From Alphaproteobacteria bacterium (GTDB lineage Bacteria > Pseudomonadota > Alphaproteobacteria > ATCC43930 > CGMCC-115725), in assembly GCA_030039975.1 (NCBI GenBank), contig JASHUO010000868.1, positions 1 to 7,232 on the forward strand: a stretch of 7,232 nucleotides of DNA, given 5' to 3'. The stretch's first letter is position 1. Each line of letters starts with the position of its first letter. The position numbers were made by a program, and so were the translations under genes. Positions 1 through 5,263 of the stretch are shown piece by piece. The notes under the pieces were generated by a model, which searched no databases, was not told where the DNA came from, and was given only the letters and a program-made list of their open reading frames with translations.

Positions 1-1125
1 GCGGCGCTTGCGCACCAGCTCCAGATGGCCGAGCCGCGTCCAGCCCAGCACCTCGGCATCGCCGGCCAGCGCGGTTACGAGCGCCGCGCGCACACGCTCG
101 CGCTGCTCACGCCGGTGCATGCCGATGAAATCGACGACGATCGGCCCGGCGAGGTTGCGCAGCCGGATCTGCCGCGCCACCTCCTCCGCCGCCGCCAGAT
201 TGGTCGTGAGCGCGGCCCGCTCCGCCGCGCCGCGACGCCCGACGCCGCTGCCGAGATCGACATCGATCATCGTCGCGGCCGCCGTCTCTTCGATGGCGAG
301 CGCGCCGCCCAACGCCAGCGCCACGCGCGGCGTCAGCGCGGCTTCGATGGCGCCGGCGACGCCGCGCTCTTCGAAGAGCGGCATCGCCTCGCGATAAAGG
401 CTGACGCGCTCGGTCAGCGCCGGCGCATGCAGCGCAAGCCAGCGGCGCGCTTCGCCCAGCGCCGCGCGATCGTCGATGACGATCTCATCGGGCCGCGCCG
501 CCGCGAATTCGGCAAGCGCCAGCACCACCGGCGTAGCGCGCGCCTCGAGCGGCAGCGGCAGCTTTCCCGCGCGGCTTGCCGCCTCGATCGCCTGCCAGCG
601 CCGGCGCAGCGCCTCCGCCTCTTCGGCCAACGCGGAAGCCGACGCCCCGGCGGCTGCTTTGTGCAGCCGAAACCCCTCCTTCGGCCGCGCTAGCGCAGCG
701 AGTGCGACAGTCATCTTCCTCGCCTCTTCCGGGTCGAGCCCCGGATCGGCAGCGATCCCCTCCCGTCCTGGTGTCAGCGCGACGTGCCGTCCCTCGAGCC
801 GCACCCGCAGCGTCAGCCCCGTCGCTTTGTCGGCGCGCGCTTCCTTGGTCACTTGGACGATGAGTGCTTGCCCTTCATGGAGCCCGGCGATGCCGGTGCC
901 GGGCGCTGCATCCTCGGCGCTGAGGAAGCCGGGACGGTCGAGGCCGATATCGACGAGCGCCGCCGGCAGCTCCGGCTTCAGCGCGACGACCCGGCCGAGC
1001 AGCACCTCGCCGCTCCGCGCAGCCGTCGCCGCGCGCAGCACTCTGAGGCCGGCCAACGCGCTATCCTGCACCAGCGCCGCCCACACCTCTCCCGGCGAGC
1101 AGGAGAGCAGCAGCGCGCCGCTCAC
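1..1125 (-). CDS. RNase E/G-family ribonuclease, 3' end beyond left edge
   Basis: The minus frame is open from a GTG at 1125 to the window edge, giving 375 codons without a stop. In RNase E/G enzymes this region is an endoribonuclease core for rRNA processing and mRNA decay. An S1-like segment lies at about residues 40-110 (GEVLLGRVV, AALVDIGLDRPGFL, GQALIVQVTKE). The catalytic region follows, with MIDVDLGSG (Asp288), TTNLAAAEEVARQIRLRNL and VVDFIGM (Asp332). These Asp residues align with E. coli RNase E metal ligands Asp303 and Asp346. The family Zn-link cysteines would lie beyond the window. Oddities: where E. coli has the 5'-phosphate sensor Arg-Thr (VRTAG), this protein reads LHKAA at 154-158; DFIDM has become DFIGM; and one extra residue follows Asp288. 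The GTG overlaps the maf stop (GTGA), which implies translational coupling; no clear Shine-Dalgarno is visible. Family membership is strong; whether it acts as RNase G or a specialised paralogue is unresolved. Confidence 0.88.
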   Translation of the reverse strand, partial: MSGALLLSCSPGEVWAALVQDSALAGLRVLRAATAARSGEVLLGRVVALKPELPAALVDIGLDRPGFLSAEDAAPGTGIAGLHEGQALIVQVTKEARADKATGLTLRVRLEGRHVALTPGREGIAADPGLDPEEARKMTVALAALARPKEGFRLHKAAAGASASALAEEAEALRRRWQAIEAASRAGKLPLPLEARATPVVLALAEFAAARPDEIVIDDRAALGEARRWLALHAPALTERVSLYREAMPLFEERGVAGAIEAALTPRVALALGGALAIEETAAATMIDVDLGSGVGRRGAAERAALTTNLAAAEEVARQIRLRNLAGPIVVDFIGMHRREQRERVRAALVTALAGDAEVLGWTRLGHLELVRKRR

Positions 1126-1727
1126 CGCGATGCCGGCGGCAGCCGCCGCGCGCGGGTGAATCCGTGGCCGGCGAGCAGCGCCGCCGTCTCGAACAGCGGC
1201 AGGCCGACGACGTTCGAATAGGAGCCGATGATGCCGCGGATGAAGCGCGCGGCGAGCCCCTGGATGGCATAGCCGCCGGCTTTGTCCTGCCATTCGCCGC
1301 TGGCGAGATAATCCTCGATCTCGATGGAATCGAGCCGCTTGAAGACGACCGCGGTCTCGACGCGGCGGCTGACGATCCGCCCCTCCGGCAAAGCCAGCGC
1401 GATTCCGCCATGGACGCGATGGCGCCGCCCCGACAGCAGCAGCAGCGCCCGCCGCGCCGTATCGCGGTCGAGCGCCTTCGGCAGGATGCGCCGGCCGCAG
1501 GCGACCACCGTATCCGCCGCCAGCACGTAAGCGCCGGGATGGCGCTGTGCCACGATCTGCGCCTTCGCTTCGGCGAGGCGAAGCGCGTGCCGCGCCGGCA
1601 GCTCGCCGGGCAGCGCTGTCTCATCGATCCCGGCGGGATCGACCACATCGGGGGAGAGCGCGATCTGGGCGAGGAGATCGATCCGGCGGGGCGAGGCCGA
1701 GGCCAGCACCAGGCGCTGGTCGGGCAC
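1122..1727 (-). CDS. maf: Maf/YhdE-type nucleoside triphosphate pyrophosphatase
   Basis: A 201-residue protein, the usual length for Maf. Maf proteins hydrolyse non-canonical or excess NTPs to NMP and pyrophosphate in the cytoplasm; they are linked to house-cleaning and, in some species, septum inhibition. Visible motifs in order are LASASPRR (8-15, substrate loop), AADTVV (70-75, Asp72 as the likely catalytic acid), LLSGRRHRV (97-105), and the long C-terminal signature GEWQDKAGGYAIQG to IGSYSNVVGLPL (144-178). The AGGYAIQG/IGSYSNVVGLPL pattern resembles YhdE (dTTP/UTP type) more than YceF (m7GTP type); that subclass call is inference. ILPKA replaces the common ILGKP, which I recall as usual in alphaproteobacteria. 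The start is GTG, chosen because no start codon lies in frame between it and the infA stop and because the next residues match the family N terminus. The ribosome site is weak. infA ends 19 bp upstream and the RNase gene overlaps the stop, so an infA-maf-RNase transcript is likely. Confidence 0.94.
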   Translation of the reverse strand: MPDQRLVLASASPRRIDLLAQIALSPDVVDPAGIDETALPGELPARHALRLAEAKAQIVAQRHPGAYVLAADTVVACGRRILPKALDRDTARRALLLLSGRRHRVHGGIALALPEGRIVSRRVETAVVFKRLDSIEIEDYLASGEWQDKAGGYAIQGLAARFIRGIIGSYSNVVGLPLFETAALLAGHGFTRARRLPPASR

Positions 1728-1746
1728 GGGGGCGTCCGGATCGGGG

Positions 1747-1965
1747 CTATTTGAAGCGGAACGTGATGCGGCCCTTGGTCAGGTCATAGGGCGTCATCTC
1801 GACATTGACCCGGTCGCCCGCCAGCACGCGGATGCGGTTCTTGCGCATCTTGCCGGAGGTATGCGCCAGCACCTCATGGTCGTTGTCGAGCTTCACCCTG
1901 AACATCGCGTTGGGCAGCAGCTCTGTCACCGTTCCGGAGAATTCGATCAAGTCTTCTTTCGCCAT
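1747..1965 (-). CDS. infA: translation initiation factor IF-1
   Basis: A 72-residue protein, exactly the family length. IF-1 is a single S1/OB-fold protein that binds the 30S A site and, with IF-2 and IF-3, directs initiator tRNA to the P site. The sequence shows the canonical start MAKEDLIEF, the core LPNAMFRVKLDN (17-28), GKMRKNRIRVLAGDRV (38-53) and the ending LTKGRITFRFK. Conservation is nearly complete, so the call is secure. The ATG is preceded by AAGGA with a 6-nt spacer. It follows a 96 bp gap after the phosphatase gene that contains a candidate promoter and a hairpin, so it probably begins its own transcript leading into maf. As an essential, highly expressed factor it would be expected to have such a promoter. 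Confidence 0.98.
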   Translation of the reverse strand: MAKEDLIEFSGTVTELLPNAMFRVKLDNDHEVLAHTSGKMRKNRIRVLAGDRVNVEMTPYDLTKGRITFRFK

Positions 1966-1984
1966 TCCTCATCCTTGGTTACCG

Positions 1985-2001
1985 ACCCGCTTGGGGCGGG
2001 T
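1985..2001 (-). promoter_or_regulatory. Hairpin in the infA leader
   Basis: On the plus strand ACCCGC (1985-1990) and GCGGGT (1996-2001) form a perfect 6-bp stem around a 5-nt loop; a flanking G-T wobble can extend it by one pair. In the infA transcript it would end 19 nt before the start codon and just ahead of the AAGGA ribosome site. There is no U-run after it on the minus strand, so it is not a convincing terminator. It may stabilise the leader or tune initiation; the role is inference, and in GC-rich DNA a stem this short can arise by chance. Confidence 0.35.
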
Positions 2002-2015
2002 TCAAAGCCGCACCA

Positions 2016-2044
2016 AAGATCGTGGGGCGCGGGCGGCGGGTCAA
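2016..2044 (-). promoter_or_regulatory. Candidate sigma-70 promoter of infA
   Basis: Reading the minus strand, TTGACC (2044-2039, five of six to the -35 consensus) is followed by a 17-bp spacer and GATCTT (2021-2016, three of six to the -10 consensus). This predicts transcription starting near 2009 and a leader of roughly 45 nt containing the hairpin at 1985-2001. The position, in the only sizeable gap between the phosphatase gene and infA, supports an internal promoter. The -10 match is weak, and no start-site data are available. Confidence 0.4.
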
Positions 2045-2047
2045 GAG

Positions 2048-2062
2048 GGGTGTCAGTCACCC
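2048..2062 (-). terminator. Weak terminator-like stem at the end of the phosphatase gene
   Basis: GGGTG and CACCC form a 5-bp stem around a 5-nt loop, touching the phosphatase stop codon. On the minus strand it is followed by CTCTTG rather than a clean U-run. It might slightly attenuate read-through of the his transcript into infA, but it is short and could be chance. Confidence 0.15.
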
Positions 2063-2505
2063 TAGCCGCTGCCGCCGGGGTTCAGGGGAAACCGCTCGAG
2101 GATGCGCCGCCGCAGATGGTCACGCACCAGGCGATAGGCGCCGAGCATCTCTTCGCGGCTGCCCTCCACCGCCGTGGGGTCGAACATCGGCCAGAACTCG
2201 ACCTCGCAGGACATGGTGCGGGTAAGCTCCACCGCCGAATGCTGCGCTTCGGGCGACAGCGACACGACGAGATCGAAGGAGGTGTCCTCCAGCTCCTCGA
2301 AGGTCTTGGTGCGATGCTTGCTGATGTCGATGCCGATCTCGTCCATCACCGCCACCGCGAAGGCATCGATCTCCTCGGCGCGGACGCCGACCGAATCGAC
2401 ATAGATGTGGCGGCCATGGAGATGCTTCAGCAGCGCCTCCGCCATCGGCGAGCGGATGGAGTTGAAGGTGCAGGCGAACAGCACGCTGGACGGCAGACGC
2501 GCCAT
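2062..2505 (-). CDS. Low-molecular-weight protein-tyrosine-phosphatase-fold protein
   Basis: A 147-residue cytoplasmic protein of the LMW-PTP/arsenate-reductase fold. The phosphate-binding loop is at the N terminus as expected: VLFACTFNSIRSP, with nucleophile Cys12 and Arg18 in the CX5R spacing and Ser19-Pro20 following. The probable general acid is Asp109 in MFDPTAVEG, with the DP pair conserved. The only other cysteine is Cys100, so the Cys pair needed for thioredoxin-coupled ArsC chemistry is absent and a phosphatase role is favoured over arsenate reduction. The substrate is unknown. It starts 4 bases after the UPF0262 stop, with a G-rich stretch (GGGGG) 7 nt before the ATG, so it is co-translated with the his cluster rather than sitting in a capsule or ars operon. 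Automated annotation may call it arsenate reductase; the residues argue against that. Confidence 0.85.
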   Translation of the reverse strand: MARLPSSVLFACTFNSIRSPMAEALLKHLHGRHIYVDSVGVRAEEIDAFAVAVMDEIGIDISKHRTKTFEELEDTSFDLVVSLSPEAQHSAVELTRTMSCEVEFWPMFDPTAVEGSREEMLGAYRLVRDHLRRRILERFPLNPGGSG

Positions 2506-2509
2506 GCCG

Positions 2510-2989
2510 CTACCCCCGGATATGCAGCACGCACAGCAGCGTGAACAGGCGCCGGGCGGTGTTGAGGTCGACCGCCACCCGTTCCGCCAACCGCTCGCGC
2601 AGCAGCTCCGAGCCTTCGTTGTGCAGCGCGCGGCGCCCCATGTCGATCGCCTCGATGCGCGACGGGCTCGCCGTACGGATGGCGCTGAAATAGCTCTCGC
2701 AGATCAGGAAGTAGTCCTTGACGATGCCGCGGAACGGCGTCAACGGCAGCACCACGCGGTCGACTGGCTCATCTGCCGCCGAGCGGATGTCGAGGACGAG
2801 GCGGTTCTCTTCGATGCCGAGATAGAGGTTGAAGGGTCCCGGCACGTCGCCCGCCGGGGCGAAGCTGTTCTCCTCCAGCAGGTCGAAAATGGCGACGGCG
2901 CGCTCATGCTCGATATCGGCGTTGCGGCGCACGACCGTGCGCTCGTCGAGAGTGATCTTGACGATGCGCCGGTCGTTCTCCGCCATCAT
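2510..2989 (-). CDS. UPF0262 family protein of unknown function
   Basis: A 159-residue protein matching the uncharacterised UPF0262 family, which I recognise from alphaproteobacterial hisD neighbourhoods. Family landmarks are RIVKITLDE (8-16), IEHERAVAIFDLLEEN (26-41), GPFNLYLGIEENRLVLDI (51-68), PLTPFRGIVKDYFLICESYF (82-101) and RIEAIDMGRRALHNEGSELL (111-130). No signal peptide, membrane span or known catalytic motif is visible; it looks like a soluble mixed alpha/beta protein. The ATG overlaps the hisD stop as ATGA, and a second ATG follows at once (2986), so the exact start is one of two adjacent codons; the upstream ribosome site is poor, consistent with coupling to hisD. The phosphatase gene begins 4 bases after its stop. 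Function is unknown; the neighbourhood only shows it is made together with HisD and the phosphatase. Confidence 0.9.
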   Translation of the reverse strand: MMAENDRRIVKITLDERTVVRRNADIEHERAVAIFDLLEENSFAPAGDVPGPFNLYLGIEENRLVLDIRSAADEPVDRVVLPLTPFRGIVKDYFLICESYFSAIRTASPSRIEAIDMGRRALHNEGSELLRERLAERVAVDLNTARRLFTLLCVLHIRG

Positions 2990-4290
2990 CCGCTGCGCGG
3001 CAGGTTGAGCCGCAACGCAATCGACAGCGCATGCGCGTCGAGGCCTTCGGCGCGGGCCAGCGTCACCGCTGCCGGACCCAAGGCGCTGAGGCTCTCGGCA
3101 TCGCAGGCGAGCAGCGAGCTGCGCTTCATGAAGTCGAGAACGCCGAGCCCCGACGAGAAGCGCGCGCTGCGCGCCGTCGGCAGCACATGGTTGGGCCCGC
3201 CGAGATAATCGCCGACCGCCTCCGGCGTGTAGCGACCCAAGAAAATGGCGCCGGCATTACGCACCCGCGCCGCCAGAGTCTCCGGATCTGCCAGCGCCAA
3301 CTCCAGATGCTCGGGCGCCAGCCGGTCGATCAGCGGCACCGCCTCGTCCCAACCTGCAACGGTGATGAGCGCACCGTTCCGGCGCCAGCTTGCACCGGCG
3401 ATCGACTGCCGCGGCAGCTGCACCAGATGCGCCTCCACGGCGCGCGCCACGGCGTCGGCGAAGGCGTCGTCATCGGTGATCAGGATCGCTTGTGCCGCCG
3501 CATCATGCTCGGCCTGCGACAGCAGATCGGCGGCGATCCAGGCGGGGTCGTTCTGCCCATCGGCAACGACGAGGATCTCCGAGGGTCCGGCGATTATGTC
3601 GATGCCGACCGTGCCGAAGACCCGCCGCTTCGCCGCGGCGACATAAGCGTTGCCCGGCCCGACGATTTTGTCGACCGCGGCCACCGTCGCCGTGCCATGG
3701 GCGAGCGCGCCTACCGCCTGCGCCCCGCCGATGCGATAGATTTCATCGATGCCGGCGAGCGGTGCTGCTGCCAGCACCAGCGGATTGAGCACGCCGTCGG
3801 GCGCCGGCACGACCATGACGAGGCGCTCGACCCCCGCCACCTTCGCCGGGATGGCATTCATCAGCACCGACGAGGGATAAGCCGCCGTACCGCCCGGCAC
3901 ATAGAGCCCGACCGCGCTGAGCGCGCGCCAGCGCCAGCCGAGGCGCACGCCGGCCGCGTCGCTGTAGTCGAGATCCTCGGGCACTTGCCGCCGGTGATAG
4001 GCCTCGATGCGCTCCGCCGCGAGGCGCAGCGCCGCGAGTGTCTCGTTGGCGCAGGATTTGGCGGCATCGGCAATCTCGCGCGGCGAGACGCGCATCGTCG
4101 CGGGCGTGAGCTCGAGCCGGTCGAAGCGCCGCGTATACTCGATCACCGCCGCATCGCCGCGCGCCTTGACCTCGCCGAGGATGGCTGCCACGGCGGCGTC
4201 GACATCGGCCTCGGTCTCGCGCTTGGCCGCGAGCAGCGCGGCAAAGTCGGCGGCGAAGCCCGGCGCGCGTGTGCTGAGCCTAAGCGGCAT
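2986..4290 (-). CDS. hisD: Histidinol dehydrogenase
   Basis: A 434-residue protein of normal family length. HisD is a zinc-dependent, NAD-using enzyme that oxidises L-histidinol through histidinal to L-histidine, the last two steps of the pathway. All key residues are visible: zinc ligands Gln259 and His262 (LLSQAEHD), Asp361 (VGDYLGGPNHVLPT) and His420 (DAHALSIALRLN); catalytic Glu327-His328 (APEHLE). Other signatures are VGLYVPGGTAAYPSSVLM (127-144), RIGGAQAVGALA (186-197), VDKIVGPGN (206-214) and IIAGPSEILV (232-241). The ATG lies inside the end of hisG (11-base overlap), preceded by GAGG with a 6-nt spacer, and the stop overlaps the UPF0262 start (ATGA). hisG and hisD are therefore translationally linked, while the middle his genes must lie elsewhere. 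Confidence 0.98.
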   Translation of the reverse strand: MPLRLSTRAPGFAADFAALLAAKRETEADVDAAVAAILGEVKARGDAAVIEYTRRFDRLELTPATMRVSPREIADAAKSCANETLAALRLAAERIEAYHRRQVPEDLDYSDAAGVRLGWRWRALSAVGLYVPGGTAAYPSSVLMNAIPAKVAGVERLVMVVPAPDGVLNPLVLAAAPLAGIDEIYRIGGAQAVGALAHGTATVAAVDKIVGPGNAYVAAAKRRVFGTVGIDIIAGPSEILVVADGQNDPAWIAADLLSQAEHDAAAQAILITDDDAFADAVARAVEAHLVQLPRQSIAGASWRRNGALITVAGWDEAVPLIDRLAPEHLELALADPETLAARVRNAGAIFLGRYTPEAVGDYLGGPNHVLPTARSARFSSGLGVLDFMKRSSLLACDAESLSALGPAAVTLARAEGLDAHALSIALRLNLPRSG

Positions 4291-4942
4291 CGGCTGCCTC
4301 GCGGAAGCGCTCGATCCAAAGGGTCACTTCTTCGGCGCGCGTCTTCAATGCCGCGCGGTTGACGATGAAGCGCGAGGTGATGTCGGCGATGTGCTCGATC
4401 TCCACCAGGCGATTGGCACGCAAGGTCGAGCCGGTCTGCACGAGATCGACGATCTGCCGGCTGAGGCCGATGCTGGGCGCGAGCTCCATCGCGCCGTTGA
4501 GCTTGATGCACTCCGCCTGGACGCCGCGCTGGGCGAAGTGGCGGCGGGTGATCTCGGGATATTTGGTGGCGATGCGCACCTGGCTCCAGCGCGAGGGATC
4601 GTCGCGCCCGGCATCTTCCGCCGGCGCCGCGACCACCAGCCGGCAATAGCCGACCTTGAGGTCGAGCGGCGCGTAGATCTCGGGGTATTCGAACTCCATC
4701 AACACGTTGTTGCCGGCAACGCCAAGATGCGCCGCGCCGAAGGCGACGAAGGTGGCGACGTCGAAATTGCGCACGCGGATGACGTCGAGCCCCTCGTGGT
4801 TGGTGGCAAAGCGCAACTGGCGCGAGTCCGGATCGTCGAAGGCGCGCTCGATCTCGATGCCCGCGCGGCGCACCACCGGCAGCACCTCCTCGAGGATGCG
4901 GCCTTTGGGCAGCGCCAATACCAGCGTCTCGTTACCGCGCAC
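4280..4942 (-). CDS. hisG: ATP phosphoribosyltransferase, short form (catalytic subunit)
   Basis: A 220-residue protein. HisG joins ATP and PRPP to give phosphoribosyl-ATP, the committed step of histidine synthesis. Motifs: TLVLALPKGRI (6-16), HLGVAGNNVLME (72-83) and the PRPP loop DLVQTGSTLRAN (166-177) followed by LVEIEHIADITSRFIVNR (179-196). The C-terminal ACT-like regulatory domain of the long form (about 300 residues) is missing, so by family knowledge it should work with HisZ, which is not in this window. Start choice: an in-frame ATG at 4999 would add 19 residues from palindromic leader sequence; the GTG at 4942 has GGGAG with a 7-nt spacer and puts the LALPKGR motif at the usual distance from the N terminus. 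An out-of-frame ATG at 4946 opens a four-codon reading frame across this start. hisD overlaps its end by 11 bases. Confidence 0.96.
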   Translation of the reverse strand: MRGNETLVLALPKGRILEEVLPVVRRAGIEIERAFDDPDSRQLRFATNHEGLDVIRVRNFDVATFVAFGAAHLGVAGNNVLMEFEYPEIYAPLDLKVGYCRLVVAAPAEDAGRDDPSRWSQVRIATKYPEITRRHFAQRGVQAECIKLNGAMELAPSIGLSRQIVDLVQTGSTLRANRLVEIEHIADITSRFIVNRAALKTRAEEVTLWIERFREAADAA

Positions 4943-4949
4943 GCATACT

Positions 4950-4954
4950 CTCCC
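4950..4954 (-). promoter_or_regulatory. Ribosome binding site that decides the hisG start
   Basis: GGGAG on the minus strand lies 7 nt before the GTG at 4942 and only 3 nt before the out-of-frame ATG at 4946. The 7-nt spacing favours the GTG, which leads into the conserved HisG sequence. The ATG frame reads four codons and then TAA. Confidence 0.6.
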
Positions 4955-4969
4955 GGACAGGTTCCTAGA

Positions 4970-4996
4970 ACGTGGTTCTTTCAGCCAGGACCACGT
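4970..4996 (-). promoter_or_regulatory. Palindrome in the hisG leader (operator or leader hairpin)
   Basis: Plus-strand ACGTGGTTCT (4970-4979) and AGGACCACGT (4987-4996) form a 10-bp stem with a single T-G wobble around a 7-nt loop. It ends 27 bp before the hisG start codon. Immediately next to it, and sharing bases, the plus strand reads GTTC-CTA-GAAC-GTG-GTTC (4961-4978), two further short overlapping inverted repeats. There is no run of His codons in a leader peptide, so classical his attenuation is not supported. A protein-binding operator or a structured leader are both possible. Confidence 0.4.
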
Positions 4997-4997
4997 C

Positions 4998-5003
4998 ATT
5001 ATC
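4998..5003 (-). promoter_or_regulatory. Possible -10 element for hisG
   Basis: GATAAT on the minus strand matches five of six bases of the -10 consensus and would start transcription near 4991, inside the adjacent palindrome. No reasonable -35 hexamer is found 16-18 bp upstream, where the sequence is GC-only or nearly so. It could be an activator-dependent promoter or a chance match. Confidence 0.2.
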
Positions 5004-5079
5004 GCCTTTCCCGCCCCGCCTTCGCGCTACGGCGCGTGGAAATCTCGAAAACCACCGCGACCCCACGGTCTTTTCCGCC

Positions 5080-5159
5080 GTCCCCGCGAAAGCGGGGACC
5101 CAGAGCCATGCGCTCCGTTCATCGCGGCTAAAGCTCCTGGATGCCCGCTTTCGCGGGCA
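5080..5159. repeat. Composite palindromic repeat (REP-like, two inverted hairpins)
   Basis: The first palindrome is GTCCCCGC-GAAA-GCGGGGAC (5080-5099), an 8-bp stem with a GAAA loop. The second is TGCCCGC-TTTC-GCGGGCA (5142-5159), a 7-bp stem with TTTC, i.e. GAAA when read on the minus strand. The 14-base cores CCCGCGAAAGCGGG and CCCGCTTTCGCGGG are exact reverse complements, and CCCAG (5100-5104, after GGA) faces CTGG (5137-5140). The whole is therefore a large imperfect inverted repeat with a variable centre. I recognise this form, including the spurious peptides it encodes, from intergenic repeats scattered through many proteobacterial genomes. It carries no transposase and is probably a non-autonomous dispersed element. 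It may end or stabilise the murA-DUF2948 transcript. Confidence 0.75.
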
Positions 5160-5263
5160 AGGCGAAACTTCAGACATGGCATCGCTGTGCGATTTGTACA
5201 CTCCCTAGCGCCTGCGGGGGGACGGCAAGAAAAGAGACCCTTCCACCCCATCCAAAATTCGCT

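Larger units (their letters stand above)
4943..5263. other. Intergenic region between the DUF2948 gene and hisG
   Basis: This 321-bp stretch has no supported gene. Reading frames on both strands cross it, but they consist of the palindromic repeat and leader sequence and resemble no known protein apart from the spurious peptides (PAFAGT, PAKAGTQ) that such repeats often produce. It holds the composite repeat at 5080-5159, the palindrome at 4970-4996, a lone -10-like hexamer at 4998-5003 and the hisG ribosome site. I find no hairpin-plus-U-run terminator after the DUF2948 stop, although the repeat stems could act in that way. Confidence 0.7.

Noticed and set aside
25..1221. Several plus-strand open frames across the left end.
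   Set aside because: They are shadows of the RNase E/G-family gene on the minus strand, which is open for 375 codons and shows family motifs. The plus-strand translations are low-complexity Ala/Arg/Ser sequences.
3031..4362. A long open frame of 443 codons on the plus strand.
   Set aside because: It is antisense to hisD and the end of hisG, whose minus-strand protein has all catalytic residues. The plus frame has Arg/His-rich composition typical of shadow frames in GC-rich DNA and no family resemblance.
4961..4978. Possible alphaproteobacterial LexA (SOS) box, GTTC-N7-GTTC.
   Set aside because: The two GTTC units are 10 bases apart, not 7, and hisG is not a known SOS target.
4943..4999. N-terminal extension of HisG from an ATG at 4999.
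   Set aside because: It would translate the palindromic leader. The GTG at 4942 has a well-spaced GGGAG and places LALPKGR at the normal distance from the N terminus.
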